From a virus, in the IMG/VR virus record IMGVR_UViG_3300028394_002328, positions 62,001 to 126,000 of that record: a stretch of DNA of 64,000 bases, one strand, 5' to 3'. How positions within the stretch are numbered: the first letter of the stretch is position 1; every line of letters begins with the position of its first letter. A program made the translations under genes and the position numbers. Below the pieces are notes generated by a model that worked only from the letters and a program-made list of their open reading frames with translations, did not search any database and was not told where the DNA came from. This document shows, piece after piece, positions 48,620 to 57,938 of the stretch.

Positions 48620-49299
48620 TAGTAGAAAAATTTAAATATAAAGCCCTTGAAAGAGCCACAGTTGATGGTAGTAGAAAATATGCAACACCTGATGGAGAAA
48701 AACTCCCTAGTGTTACTACTATATTAGATGCAACAAAATCAGAAGAAAGTAAACAAGCACTAGCTAATTGGCGTAGGCGTGTAGGACATGCCAAAGCCCA
48801 AGAGATTACTACTGAAGCGGCTGGTCGTGGTACAAGGATGCACAAATGGCTTGAAGACTATATCAAAACAGGTGTAATAGGTGAACCTGGTAGTAATCCA
48901 TACAGCATTCAAAGTCATCTGATGGCTAGGTCAATCATTGATCAGGGACTAAGCAAGTGTAATGAATTTTGGGGAACAGAAGTATCATTGTATTTTCCTA
49001 AAATTTATGCTGGTACAACAGACTTGGTAGGGTTGCATGAAGGTAGTGAATCTATTATGGATCACAAACAAACCAACAAGCCTAAAAAGCGTGAATGGAT
49101 TGAAGATTATTTTGTTCAGTTAGCAGCATATGCTAATGCTCATAATGAAGTATATGGCACAAAAATACGCAAAGGCGTTATTTTTATGTGTTCAGCGGCC
49201 AATGAATATCAAGAATTTATTCTTGAAGGTGCTGATTTTGATACCTATACAGACAAGTGGTTTAATAGGGTAGAACAGTACTACATGCAATTCATCTGA
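48616..49299 (+). CDS. PD-(D/E)XK exonuclease (RecB-like)
   Basis: 227 residues. LPSVTTILDATKSEESKQAL with the WRRRVG helix and GRGTRMHKWLEDYI opening is the Cas4/RecB-type nuclease layout. Catalytic residues: Asp in AGTTDLVG, DxK in IMDHKQTNK, and QLAAYANAH (motif Q-Y). The four-Cys cluster of Cas4/AddB is not visible. Probably acts in recombination or DNA degradation. Overlaps the Fe-S carrier by ATGA. Confidence 0.88.
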   Translation: MIVEKFKYKALERATVDGSRKYATPDGEKLPSVTTILDATKSEESKQALANWRRRVGHAKAQEITTEAAGRGTRMHKWLEDYIKTGVIGEPGSNPYSIQSHLMARSIIDQGLSKCNEFWGTEVSLYFPKIYAGTTDLVGLHEGSESIMDHKQTNKPKKREWIEDYFVQLAAYANAHNEVYGTKIRKGVIFMCSAANEYQEFILEGADFDTYTDKWFNRVEQYYMQFI

Positions 49300-49307
49300 T
49301 ATTTGTG

Positions 49308-49338
49308 ATAAATAAATGTAATTGAGAAGATTACATTT
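49308..49338 (+). promoter_or_regulatory. Late promoter with hairpin abutting the tail-fibre ATG
   Basis: ATAAATA (49308-49314) runs into AAATGTAAT (49314-49322), loop TGAGAAG, ATTACATTT (49330-49338). The perfect 9-bp hairpin ends at the base before ATG 49339; the only SD-like sequence is in the loop. Confidence 0.65.
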
Positions 49339-51933
49339 ATGGCTATAATACAGATCAGCAAGATACAACAACGATCGGGTAATATCGTTGATTTACCTCA
49401 GTTGGATGAAGCAGAATTTGGTTGGGCAACAGATTCTAAACAGCTTTATATAGGTAAATCTGACCCCAATGAAAACATTGAAGTATTAACTTCTTACTCG
49501 GCGATTGATTTTGATCAAATAACTGGCGCTGTTGGCAATTTAGACATTGATGGTGCTAATATTGGCAATGGTCAAATACTTACCTATAATGGGTCTGATT
49601 GGACTAATCGTGGTGGTACTGTAGGTGGACTAATCACTTTGGGTAATGTTAGCAATGTTAAAATTGACGGTGGTTCTATTGGTTATGTATTAGAAACTGA
49701 TGGAACAGGTAATTTAAGTTGGACTCCTAAATCTACTATTAGTGCAAATATTAGTAATATTACTAAAGCTAATCCTGCTGTAGTTACTACAGCGGCTGAT
49801 AACTTTTTCACTGAAGGCGCATTAGTTACTATTACAGGTGTAGTGGGAATGACTCAGGTTAATGGTAATAGTTACTATGCCAATGTCATTACTGCTAATA
49901 CTTTTTCATTATATTCAGATCCCTCATTAACTACTCCTGTCAATTCTTCAGGGTACTCAACATATACTAGCGGTGGTAGAGCTATTTCGGCTGTAGGTGG
50001 TTCAGGATCTGTGGCAGCAGGTGGTTCTAATACAACTATTCAATTTAATAATAATAATTTATTAGATGGTGACGCAGATTTTACTTGGAATTATACTACA
50101 AATTTACTAACAGTTAACGGCAATGCTAATGTAGCAAACCTTAATGCTACTGGAATAGTTACCGCTACTAGATTGTTTTCTAATGTAGCAACAGGTACTA
50201 CTCCTATTGTTGTCACTTCTACTACCCGCGTAGCTAATTTAAATGTAAATTACGCTAACGTAAGTGATTTTGAAGTAGTCACAACTCAAACAACAGGTAC
50301 ATTTTATCCAGTATTTGTAAATGGTAATACTACTGCTAACTATGCATTGGGTTCTAATGCTAATATATCTTTTAACGCCGCAACAGGAAATTTATCAGCA
50401 ACACTTTTAAATTCAAATAGCAATATAACGGCTACAGGTAATATAACTGGTGGTAACATCATTGGTATTATAGCAGCAGGTGCGAACACTATTACTACAA
50501 CAGGTAATGCTAATGTAGGTAACTTAGGCTTTGGCACTGGAGTAATAACTGGCACAGGTAACATAACTGGCGGTAACATCATTGGTATTATAGCAGCAGG
50601 TGCCAATACAATCAGTACTACTGGTAATGCTAACGTTGGTAACTTAGGATTTGGTAGTGGGGTTATAGTTGGTACAGGTAATATAACTGGTGGTAACATC
50701 ATTGGTATTATAGCAGCAGGTGCGAACACTATTACTACAACAGGTAATGCTAATGTAGGTAACTTAGGCTTTGGTACTGGAGTAATTGTAGGGACTGGCA
50801 ATATCACCGGTGGTAACTTTATAGGAACGCTTGCAAATGGTAATAGCAATGTTAATATTCCTGCAGCCAATGGAAATATTACACTAAGTGTTGCAGGCAA
50901 TGCAAATATTATTGTAGCTACTGGCACTGGAGTAAACGTAGCAGGATATCTGACAGTAACAGGAAATGTAGGTGCTAACAATGTAAATGCTACTAATAGT
51001 GTAGTAGCCAGCACTTTAACTTCTAATGTAGCAATAGGCACTGCACCTTTAACAGTAACTAGTACTACCCGTGTTACTAATTTAAATGTAGCATACTCTA
51101 ATGTTAGCGATTACGGTGTAGTAACCGCACAAAGTTCAGGAGTGTATTATGTTTCGTTTGTAAATGGTAGTACTACTGCAAATCGTGCATTAGGTGCAAA
51201 TGCAAATTTGTCATTTGATGCAGGTACAGGTCAACTATCAGCAACTTTATTAACAGGTACATTAACAACCGCATCACAGGGAAATATTACCACTGTAGGT
51301 ACATTAGGTAGTCTTTCGGTGACTGCTAATGTGTCAACTGGTGGTATAAAGACTGATAATTATTATTATGCTAATGGTGCAGCAATTAGTTTTGCAGGAA
51401 CATATGGTGATAGTAATGTTGCTTCATATTTGCCAACTTACACAGGTCAAGTGGGAACAGGAGTGGCAACATTTTATGGGGCGAATCTCACTACAGGGGC
51501 TAATTCTAATGTAGGAACAATTACAGGCAATTGGTCTTTGAGTGCAGGATCAAGATTAAATGCTACATACGCTGACTTAGCAGAATACTATGAAGCAGAT
51601 TATGATTATGAACCAGGTACTGTATTAGAGTTTGGTGGGGATAAAGAAGTCACATTAGCTACTGATGAAACAATGAAAGTAGCAGGTGTAGTGTCATCTA
51701 ATCCTGCATATGTAATGAACGCTACATGTCAAGGTATAGCAGTTCCTATAGCACTACAAGGTAGAGTTCCTTGTAAAGTACGAGGTGTAATTCGTAAAGG
51801 CGATATGATGATTAGCGGTGGAAATGGTTATGCACGACCTACACATAGTCCTACTATAGGTACAGTAATTGGTAAGGCATTAGAAAACTTCTCAGGCGAG
51901 GGTATCATTGAAATCGCCATAGGTAGACTATAA
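49339..51933 (+). CDS. Tail fibre with internal 40-residue repeats
   Basis: 864 residues. N-terminus IIQISKIQQRSGNIVDLPQL then DEAEFGWATDSKQLYIG, the attachment domain of many phage fibres. A beta-rich, Thr/Asn/Gly-rich shaft contains three near-identical 40-residue repeats (GNITGGNIIGIIAAGANTI, then GNANVGNLGFG). The C-terminal domain LAEYYEADYDYEPGTVLEFG followed by GRVPCKVRGVIRKGDMM is widespread in phage fibres and structural appendages. Late promoter and hairpin upstream. Receptor specificity cannot be read. Confidence 0.88.
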   Translation: MAIIQISKIQQRSGNIVDLPQLDEAEFGWATDSKQLYIGKSDPNENIEVLTSYSAIDFDQITGAVGNLDIDGANIGNGQILTYNGSDWTNRGGTVGGLITLGNVSNVKIDGGSIGYVLETDGTGNLSWTPKSTISANISNITKANPAVVTTAADNFFTEGALVTITGVVGMTQVNGNSYYANVITANTFSLYSDPSLTTPVNSSGYSTYTSGGRAISAVGGSGSVAAGGSNTTIQFNNNNLLDGDADFTWNYTTNLLTVNGNANVANLNATGIVTATRLFSNVATGTTPIVVTSTTRVANLNVNYANVSDFEVVTTQTTGTFYPVFVNGNTTANYALGSNANISFNAATGNLSATLLNSNSNITATGNITGGNIIGIIAAGANTITTTGNANVGNLGFGTGVITGTGNITGGNIIGIIAAGANTISTTGNANVGNLGFGSGVIVGTGNITGGNIIGIIAAGANTITTTGNANVGNLGFGTGVIVGTGNITGGNFIGTLANGNSNVNIPAANGNITLSVAGNANIIVATGTGVNVAGYLTVTGNVGANNVNATNSVVASTLTSNVAIGTAPLTVTSTTRVTNLNVAYSNVSDYGVVTAQSSGVYYVSFVNGSTTANRALGANANLSFDAGTGQLSATLLTGTLTTASQGNITTVGTLGSLSVTANVSTGGIKTDNYYYANGAAISFAGTYGDSNVASYLPTYTGQVGTGVATFYGANLTTGANSNVGTITGNWSLSAGSRLNATYADLAEYYEADYDYEPGTVLEFGGDKEVTLATDETMKVAGVVSSNPAYVMNATCQGIAVPIALQGRVPCKVRGVIRKGDMMISGGNGYARPTHSPTIGTVIGKALENFSGEGIIEIAIGRL
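50431..50820 (+). repeat. Three tandem 120-bp coding repeats plus partial fourth
   Basis: Period exactly 120 bases (40 codons). The 60-base blocks at 50461 and 50701 are identical; the middle copy at 50581 differs at several third positions. The partial fourth copy starts near 50791. Likely substrate for in-frame expansion or contraction. Confidence 0.9.
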
Positions 51934-51934
51934 G

Positions 51935-51941
51935 ATAAATA
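51935..51941 (+). promoter_or_regulatory. T4-type late promoter
   Basis: ATAAATA followed by CT, 19 bases before ATG 51961. Confidence 0.7.
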
Positions 51942-51960
51942 CTAGACAGGAAATAAGAAA

Positions 51961-52518
51961 ATGGCATCATACGCATATACCGCAAGTTCAGCAGTAGCAA
52001 CATCAGGAAATATCGCTACAGATAAAATAATGATATCAACTACTAGTAGCCCTATTCAATATACTACTAGTTTTCCAAATGTTGCATTAACTGGAACAGT
52101 AACCTGTGCTACTAACAGCAATACGGTTACAGGTTCAGGAACTGCATTTACTACTCAGTTAAATATTGGAGCTTGGATAGGTAATACTAGTGGCAATACT
52201 GTTGGTATTGTTAAAGCAATTGCTAATAATACAAGTTTAACATTAACCGCAAATGCAGCAGTAGCAATTAGCGGAGCAACAGCGAGATATAACCCATATG
52301 GAGTTGCCTATACTGTGGCTACTGCCAATAGTACAATAATTCCTGCTAATACCGTAGCGAATAGTATTATTGTAGGTCAAGGCAATATAGTATCATTTTT
52401 AGAAGTAAGCGGTGTAACATCTGCACCATTTACTATTACAGAATTAGGTGCTGCACATCCTAATACAGGCACTACTGGTGTTTTAGCGACACCATCTGCC
52501 GGTGGACCTAACAACTAA
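51961..52518 (+). CDS. Virion structural protein (185 aa)
   Basis: MASYAYTASSAVATSGNIAT, then Thr/Ala/Asn-rich beta strands (VTCATNSNTVTGSGTAFTTQ). Its own late promoter precedes it. Composition like decoration or fibre-associated proteins. Exact role unknown. Confidence 0.78.
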   Translation: MASYAYTASSAVATSGNIATDKIMISTTSSPIQYTTSFPNVALTGTVTCATNSNTVTGSGTAFTTQLNIGAWIGNTSGNTVGIVKAIANNTSLTLTANAAVAISGATARYNPYGVAYTVATANSTIIPANTVANSIIVGQGNIVSFLEVSGVTSAPFTITELGAAHPNTGTTGVLATPSAGGPNN

Positions 52519-52533
52519 AACTACGCAAAAAAG

Positions 52534-52566
52534 ATAAATATATTCATATACTCTCATGGTGAGAGT
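52534..52566 (+). promoter_or_regulatory. Late promoter and leader hairpins
   Basis: ATAAATA (52534-52540), then ACTCTCA/TGAGAGT hairpin (52550-52566) and a GCGG/CCGC stem further on; AAGGAG precedes ATG 52624. An unusually long (about 80-base) structured late leader. Confidence 0.65.
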
Positions 52567-52623
52567 TTATGCGGTCCCCGCCGCGTAGTGGCTAGAACCC
52601 ACACATAATAAGGAGAAAAACAA

Positions 52624-54015
52624 ATGGGACGCCCTTTAAAGATTGCCAAAGCGGTAATGTTAACATTGACCGCAACAAATGGTACAACTGAAGTTGTTAC
52701 AGTAAGTGAAAATTTAAATACTCTAAATGTTATCGCAGGAATGCCTTTTGTAGTTGCTACTACAACAGGAGGACTAACAGCAGGTACAACATATTGGATT
52801 TTAGAAGTACTAACAGCTAATACTTTTACAGTATCAGCTACAGAAACAAGTGCTAATCCTAGTTATACTAAGGTTAACCTATCAAATGCTGGTCCAGTAA
52901 CAGTGAAGGTATCGGTTGGTGTAGTAGACACAGGTTTTCAAAATCCTGATTCTACAGCACAATCAGGTGGTACATCTACTAACCCTGGCGCAAGTTATGG
53001 TGTAGTTGGTGGTAACACAACAATTTATGGCTCACAAGTATTAACACGAGTTGCTATTGGTATTCAAGGAACAGGTACAATTTATGCATCTACTGGTAGT
53101 GCATTAGTATTTGGTGATGCTAATACTAATTTTGATACTGACTTTGTAGCAGGTACTGCTATTCAAGTAGGTACTGCTAACATTAATGGTACATCTACTA
53201 ATTATGCTGATGTAGGATTTGTCTCTTCTACGGGCAACACTGATGTAACAGTGGCTAATACTGTCGTATCAGGTAGCTTTATTGGTGTGTCAGCTGGTGA
53301 TGCTACTAATTTATCTGCAAACAATCCAATACAATTTGTTGCTAATATAGGTACTCTAGTAGCAGGCACAACATATTTTGTTAAGACTATTGCTAATTCG
53401 GCTGCGTTTACTGTTTCAACATCAATTGGTGGCCCTGCATTAGCAATGACAGCAAATACTTCTGCAACTACTGGAAGACAGCAAGTTGCATATTTAGCTG
53501 GTCCGGCATCACTTGTAAATGCAGTTGGCAATACGTATGTTTATGCAAATGATGAAGCAGGATATATTGTTCGTCAAAAAGGTAAGCAAAAATATCTAGT
53601 AACAGGTTTAACATCTGGTTTAACTGCACAATGTACAACAGCTAATGTTGCAAATGCAGCATTAACACCAAATACAATGAGTATTACTGCAACAACAGCA
53701 GCACCTGCAACAGTGTATGTACAGTCAGTAAACAATTATCAAACAGAATTGTTTGAAGTTACAGTTGCTCCTAGTGCATTGTCAGTTGGTACAGCTTACA
53801 CCATTACTAGTGTAGGTACTACAAATTGGACAGCAGTTGGTGCTTCTGCTAATATTACTGGTGTATCATTCGTTGCAACTGCAACTGGTTCAGGTACAGG
53901 TACAGCGATATTGACTACAGCGAATCCTGATGTTATTGCTACATTCAACACAGCATACGCTGCTAATACATACGATGGACAACCTAACCCAATCGTTGTA
54001 GTTAATAACGCATAA
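52624..54015 (+). CDS. Virion structural protein (463 aa)
   Basis: MGRPLKIAKAVMLTLTATNG; beta-rich and Thr/Ala/Asn-rich with repeating TAGTTY and AFTVST elements. The segment YIVRQKGKQKYLVTGL is a conserved marker of phage virion proteins that start MGRPL. Probably a head or tail decoration protein. Long structured leader suggests regulated, high expression. Confidence 0.82.
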   Translation: MGRPLKIAKAVMLTLTATNGTTEVVTVSENLNTLNVIAGMPFVVATTTGGLTAGTTYWILEVLTANTFTVSATETSANPSYTKVNLSNAGPVTVKVSVGVVDTGFQNPDSTAQSGGTSTNPGASYGVVGGNTTIYGSQVLTRVAIGIQGTGTIYASTGSALVFGDANTNFDTDFVAGTAIQVGTANINGTSTNYADVGFVSSTGNTDVTVANTVVSGSFIGVSAGDATNLSANNPIQFVANIGTLVAGTTYFVKTIANSAAFTVSTSIGGPALAMTANTSATTGRQQVAYLAGPASLVNAVGNTYVYANDEAGYIVRQKGKQKYLVTGLTSGLTAQCTTANVANAALTPNTMSITATTAAPATVYVQSVNNYQTELFEVTVAPSALSVGTAYTITSVGTTNWTAVGASANITGVSFVATATGSGTGTAILTTANPDVIATFNTAYAANTYDGQPNPIVVVNNA

Positions 54016-54017
54016 TC

Positions 54018-54329
54018 ATGGCAAATACTAGAGCATTATCCGTTAATACATCGGACACTGATATTGCCGTCCTTCAAGTTCAAGTTAATAATATTGAAAC
54101 AAAAATCAATGAATTAAAAGATGACTTGAGGGAAGTGCATGAATGCCTTGACAAAAATGCGGAAGAAACTCACAAGTTAATAAAAGAGTTGCAAGAAACT
54201 AATGACGCTTCTCATAAAGCATTAACTGACAAGGTTAGTTCATTAGAAAAGTGGCGTTGGATGATGATGGGAGCAGGTGTAGTTATCGGCTCAATGGGAT
54301 TTGATACTCTAGCAAAACTGCTAAAATAA
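54018..54329 (+). CDS. Coiled-coil protein with C-terminal membrane segment (103 aa)
   Basis: MANTRALSVNTSDTDIAVLQ then a heptad-rich coiled coil (about 15-78) and MMMGAGVVIGSMGFDTLAKL as one membrane helix. The layout resembles XhlA-type haemolysin/holin accessory proteins and could assist lysis. Two bases after the previous stop. No SD of its own. Confidence 0.7.
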   Translation: MANTRALSVNTSDTDIAVLQVQVNNIETKINELKDDLREVHECLDKNAEETHKLIKELQETNDASHKALTDKVSSLEKWRWMMMGAGVVIGSMGFDTLAKLLK

Positions 54330-54356
54330 AAAAAGGGACTTTAAAGTCCCTTTTTT
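54329..54356. terminator. Bidirectional terminator between convergent genes
   Basis: AAAAAAGGGACTTT and AAAGTCCCTTTTTT form a stem with A-tract on one side and T-tract on the other, serving both strands. It overlaps the Nudix gene's stop. Confidence 0.9.
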
Positions 54357-54757
54357 ATTAGTGTGTTTAATTTTTTTTGTACTACATCAAAATTTACTGT
54401 ACTAAACAATCCAGGATGTAATGGTTTGGGGTATTGACCTTCACCTACCCAAGCATATCCGCAATGCTCTTCATTTAATACAGGAATAAATTCTTCTTCT
54501 ATAGCAGAAAAAAAGGTATGGTATGTAAAGTTATTATTTACAAATTTTTGAATAGGTACTAGTTTAGGATTGTCGGGCCAATAACCAACCTCTTCTACAC
54601 TTTCTCGCTCTAACCCGTCTAATAGAGTTTCATCACTTTCTATTTTACCACCGGGAATACCCCAATTACCTGGATTCTTAGCGTCAGTTCTAAGTAAATA
54701 CAGGAATCGTCCAGTGTTTTTACTGTAAAAGAATATTCCAGCCGATATGTTATTCAT
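54341..54757 (-). CDS. Nudix hydrolase
   Basis: 138 residues. Perfect Nudix box: GKIESDETLLDGLERESVEE followed by VG, with G37, E43, R51-E52, E55-E56 and G58 spaced as GX5EX7REUXEEXG. Hydrolyses nucleoside diphosphate-linked substrates; substrate unknown (mutT-like, cap or NADH are options). Minus strand, upstream of no other gene in that direction except virion genes behind it. Confidence 0.94.
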   Translation of the reverse strand: MNNISAGIFFYSKNTGRFLYLLRTDAKNPGNWGIPGGKIESDETLLDGLERESVEEVGYWPDNPKLVPIQKFVNNNFTYHTFFSAIEEEFIPVLNEEHCGYAWVGEGQYPKPLHPGLFSTVNFDVVQKKLNTLIKKGL

Positions 54758-54781
54758 CTACAAATTGTATCATATTATTAA

Positions 54782-56149
54782 TTAGATTACAATACTGTAG
54801 TCACCCTCATTATACCATCCATCAACTGCTTTTACCCAATTGCCATCTGTCCAACGATATTGCATGTTGGTAGTTAAATTAGTAACATATTCAATAGAAG
54901 TTGTATTTTCAGAATCAAACGCAACTTGCCATACTCCTAAGCTACTATTAAATTGTATTATATCATTAGCATTGGCTTTTAGATTTCCCCAAGCTACAGT
55001 AGAAGAATCGCCCCCTACACTCTCTACAATTAAATATCTTCTACCATTAATAGGTCCTGGCAAGCCTGCATTAGGACCAGTTAATTGTGGATTAATTATA
55101 CTGGCTACAGGATTTAAAGTATTTTGTGGCAGTGTATCAGGGTCTATGTTGTATAATAAAAATCTATCATCAAGTGGATCAGGAACTATTGTTCCTACAA
55201 TTTCTGTATCCATATATGGGTTTTGTAACCATATTTGTGATATACCTGGTTTTATAACTCCATAGGCATTTAAATAAGAAGTCCAATATAATGAAGTATT
55301 TGGAGCTTCAGGAATAGCAAACTCATCATTAGGTGGATCAAATGGTTGATTAGAAGGTAATAATTGTAATGTATTACCTAATAATAATACTTGGTATCCA
55401 TATGGACTAATTTTTTGTCTAGTGCCTAATAGTAAATCATCATCTTGTATATCTTGTAAGGTACTTCCTCTAAAAATACTATAGATAATTTTTTCAATAA
55501 CACCCATTTTCTTAAGCTTACTAGTTGTGCTTAACCATATGGGCATGTAGAATTTCCAAGTCATAACATCAATAGGGTTTCCTGTTCCTTGTGGAATACT
55601 ACGGCTAGTAAATGTTAATCCATCTTGATATACTATGCTTAAAGAAGTCCAATCTAAAAAGTTATCTGTACTTTGAATTTCTAATCCAGGATTGAACAAT
55701 GTTCCTAATTGTTCAATAATTTCTAATTTTTGATTATAATTTGTAGTCCAAAAATCAACAGTAACTCTTAGCGTATAAGGTACTGGCATTAATCTTTCCA
55801 CAGTAAATGCTTGACCCTGTGTAGTTTCATATGTTTGTGAATCAGCATTATATGCTCGTTGACGAATTTGTGTTTTTTCAACGAATGTAGGATTTTGAGT
55901 TCTATTTTGATTATATTCTAATCCACTTATGTAATAGGTTATCAATGGAGCTGATGGTAAATTACTAGCCGAGTTGTTAGCAATTATAGTAGAAGCCTGT
56001 CTGCTACTATCGCCATACATAATAGGTACTCTAACATATATTGTATTACCAGCAGGATCTTTTCCTTTAGTCACATACCAATTGGAAAATATTTTTGCAA
56101 ATTGAATTAAAAATCTGCGAATCTGATTATCATAAAAAAACTGTGCCAA
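54782..56149 (-). CDS. 15: Tail sheath stabiliser/completion protein (gp15-like)
   Basis: 455 residues (T4 gp15 is 272). N-terminal MAQFFYDNQIRRFLIQFAKI followed by FSNWYVTKG and YVRVPIMYGDSSRQ matches the gp15 opening FYNSSFRRYATLMGDLFSNI with RVPITYAS. Starts at TTG (56149) with AAAGG about 7 bases before. The C-terminal extension (from about 270) carries extra beta-rich sections. Caps the tail tube and sheath at the head-proximal end. Neighbour of gp14-like gene. Confidence 0.85.
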   Translation of the reverse strand: MAQFFYDNQIRRFLIQFAKIFSNWYVTKGKDPAGNTIYVRVPIMYGDSSRQASTIIANNSASNLPSAPLITYYISGLEYNQNRTQNPTFVEKTQIRQRAYNADSQTYETTQGQAFTVERLMPVPYTLRVTVDFWTTNYNQKLEIIEQLGTLFNPGLEIQSTDNFLDWTSLSIVYQDGLTFTSRSIPQGTGNPIDVMTWKFYMPIWLSTTSKLKKMGVIEKIIYSIFRGSTLQDIQDDDLLLGTRQKISPYGYQVLLLGNTLQLLPSNQPFDPPNDEFAIPEAPNTSLYWTSYLNAYGVIKPGISQIWLQNPYMDTEIVGTIVPDPLDDRFLLYNIDPDTLPQNTLNPVASIINPQLTGPNAGLPGPINGRRYLIVESVGGDSSTVAWGNLKANANDIIQFNSSLGVWQVAFDSENTTSIEYVTNLTTNMQYRWTDGNWVKAVDGWYNEGDYSIVI

Positions 56150-56164
56150 TTGAATTACCTTTGT

Positions 56165-57856
56165 TTATGGAATTGGTGGGATAGGATCTAACGGAGGTTG
56201 CAATATTGAAGATAATGGTTGTGCTTCAGCGATAGTAGTACCATTTGTCAATACAGTTACATTAGAGTCATTGATAAATCCGGACAATAATGACTTATCT
56301 GAAGCAGTAAATCCTGTATCTGTTCTAACATTTTCGGAAATTCTTATCCATAATTTACCATCCCATCTATACAATAATTGTGGTAAATAATCTATTCGTA
56401 AGAAATAATCACCTACTTGTGGGTTTTGCGGGAATGATATACCAGTACCAACTGGATATCCATTTGGTGCTGCTGCTGTACCTGTTAAATAGCCTGCACT
56501 ATATCCGAATGTTCTAGGACTTGATCTAGCAATATATTGGAATGCAGGATCGCAATCAGCACGGTAATTCATTTGTGGTGTTACCGTACCAGTGAAACCG
56601 GGTGCTACTGGGTTTTGATCACCTGTTGCATATGTATTATCAGAAGTTCCATATGGACCAGTAACTGGGCCATTAGACTCTAATGAAAGAATATAATCAC
56701 CTTCAACTTGTCCTGAATCATTACCTATTCTTTTTGGTGCTAATTGAAGTACCTCTAAATTAATTTGAGTAGAAACATTTATAGCATCTACTGTTATGTC
56801 CCATATACTTTGTAATGCTTTTTTAGATATTTTAACTACAGGACTTGCAATTTTGTAATTAGGATTACGAATCATTGCTACTGTACCTGTAGTAGGTTCT
56901 CCACTTGAGCTAGTAATTAAGTTAATAGGTGGTGAAGGTTGATCATTCTTTCCTGATAATACACCATTTGATTCATATTCACCATATGTTGGGGCAATAT
57001 ATAAACTACTACGATTGTATCCTGATTGCGGAACGATTCTAGCGGCTTCTTGTAATGCAGCATTATTAATGTCAAGATTCTTGTTATATGTAGCAAGTAT
57101 ATCTTTAAGATTCTGTTCTGTAGATAACTGCCAATATGCTGGATTTGGTGGATATACACCAGCAGGAACATCTGTAATTGATTCGTAATTCTTGTCGCCA
57201 TAAGTGATTATATAACCAGGTGGATAAGTTTTATCTTTATCCCATAAACCTAAATAATTATCCTGATCAATAGGCTCTTGTAGTATTTGACTGAATTCTT
57301 GACTATCAACCATTGGCTCGCATTTAATGCGCCATAGATGGGGATACCATGTTACAGAGAATCCTTCACTAGCATAATTAGAATCAGTTATTTGATAGAA
57401 TCTTTTTAATGCTACTGGTATTGTTTCTTTTAATGGGTTGTAATCAAGTAAATGCGGCAATTCTAATACATCACCTACCATTAACTTTCTACCTATAAGT
57501 TCAATCATGTCATTATAATGTACTGTAATAAAGATAATGTCATTATTCAAAAACAATCCAAATTGACTTAAATCAAAGTCTAAGTTTTGTACATTGTAAT
57601 GTCCACGCAACCGATATATACTAGTATCGTATGTTCTATCACGGTTTTCTAAAAACAACAGGTCTTGTATATTAGTGGGATTTAGTGTAGAATACTCAGG
57701 TTGAGTATAATCAACGCTTGCACCTTGATTAGTAGGACCTAAATATTTATGTATGTATAAATCAGTTCCACCAACAGTTAACATTTCCGATATGGATCTA
57801 TCTAAAAATCTATAGTCGTTTTGTTTATTGGAACGGTAGAGGCTAAGTCTTGGCAT
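56165..57856 (-). CDS. 14: gp14-like neck protein with C-terminal extension
   Basis: 563 residues. ATG 57856 chosen because it sits 5 bases after a minus-strand late promoter and gives MPRLSLYRSNKQNDYRFLDR. Residues about 90-185 (FGLFLNNDIIFITVHYNDMI, then VGDVLELPHLLDYN and FYQITDSNY) parallel the gp14 neck protein in order of strands. A large C-terminal part with Pro/Gly-rich linkers is not in T4 gp14. Identity inferred from pattern and from the adjacent gp15-like gene. Confidence 0.6.
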   Translation of the reverse strand: MPRLSLYRSNKQNDYRFLDRSISEMLTVGGTDLYIHKYLGPTNQGASVDYTQPEYSTLNPTNIQDLLFLENRDRTYDTSIYRLRGHYNVQNLDFDLSQFGLFLNNDIIFITVHYNDMIELIGRKLMVGDVLELPHLLDYNPLKETIPVALKRFYQITDSNYASEGFSVTWYPHLWRIKCEPMVDSQEFSQILQEPIDQDNYLGLWDKDKTYPPGYIITYGDKNYESITDVPAGVYPPNPAYWQLSTEQNLKDILATYNKNLDINNAALQEAARIVPQSGYNRSSLYIAPTYGEYESNGVLSGKNDQPSPPINLITSSSGEPTTGTVAMIRNPNYKIASPVVKISKKALQSIWDITVDAINVSTQINLEVLQLAPKRIGNDSGQVEGDYILSLESNGPVTGPYGTSDNTYATGDQNPVAPGFTGTVTPQMNYRADCDPAFQYIARSSPRTFGYSAGYLTGTAAAPNGYPVGTGISFPQNPQVGDYFLRIDYLPQLLYRWDGKLWIRISENVRTDTGFTASDKSLLSGFINDSNVTVLTNGTTIAEAQPLSSILQPPLDPIPPIP

Positions 57857-57861
57857 ATATG

Positions 57862-57868
57862 TATTTAT
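57862..57868 (-). promoter_or_regulatory. T4-type late promoter, minus strand, leaderless geometry
   Basis: ATAAATA on the minus strand, 5 bases before the ATG ending at 57856. The plus-strand early promoter at 57881 is divergent from it. Confidence 0.7.
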
Positions 57869-57880
57869 CATGCACGAGGC

Positions 57881-57909
57881 TTGACAATAAATGGCAGATC
57901 GTGTATCAT
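57881..57909 (+). promoter_or_regulatory. Early sigma70-type promoter
   Basis: TTGACA (57881-57886) with the ATAAAT extension, 17 bp, TATCAT (57904-57909); CAGGAG precedes ATG 57939. Confidence 0.82.
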
Positions 57910-57938
57910 TGATATATAGATCGTAAACAGGAGTGATC

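Noticed and set aside
50431-50820. Tandem repeats considered as a CRISPR array
   Set aside because: Repeats are directly adjacent, 120 bases long, in frame and without spacers.
50340-51041. Long minus-strand open frame (233 codons) inside the tail-fibre gene
   Set aside because: Its Val/Leu/Pro-rich periodic content simply mirrors the 120-bp coding repeats on the plus strand.
54840-55265. Plus-strand open frame of 141 codons opposite the gp15-like gene
   Set aside because: Antisense to a well-supported structural gene; no promoter or SD.
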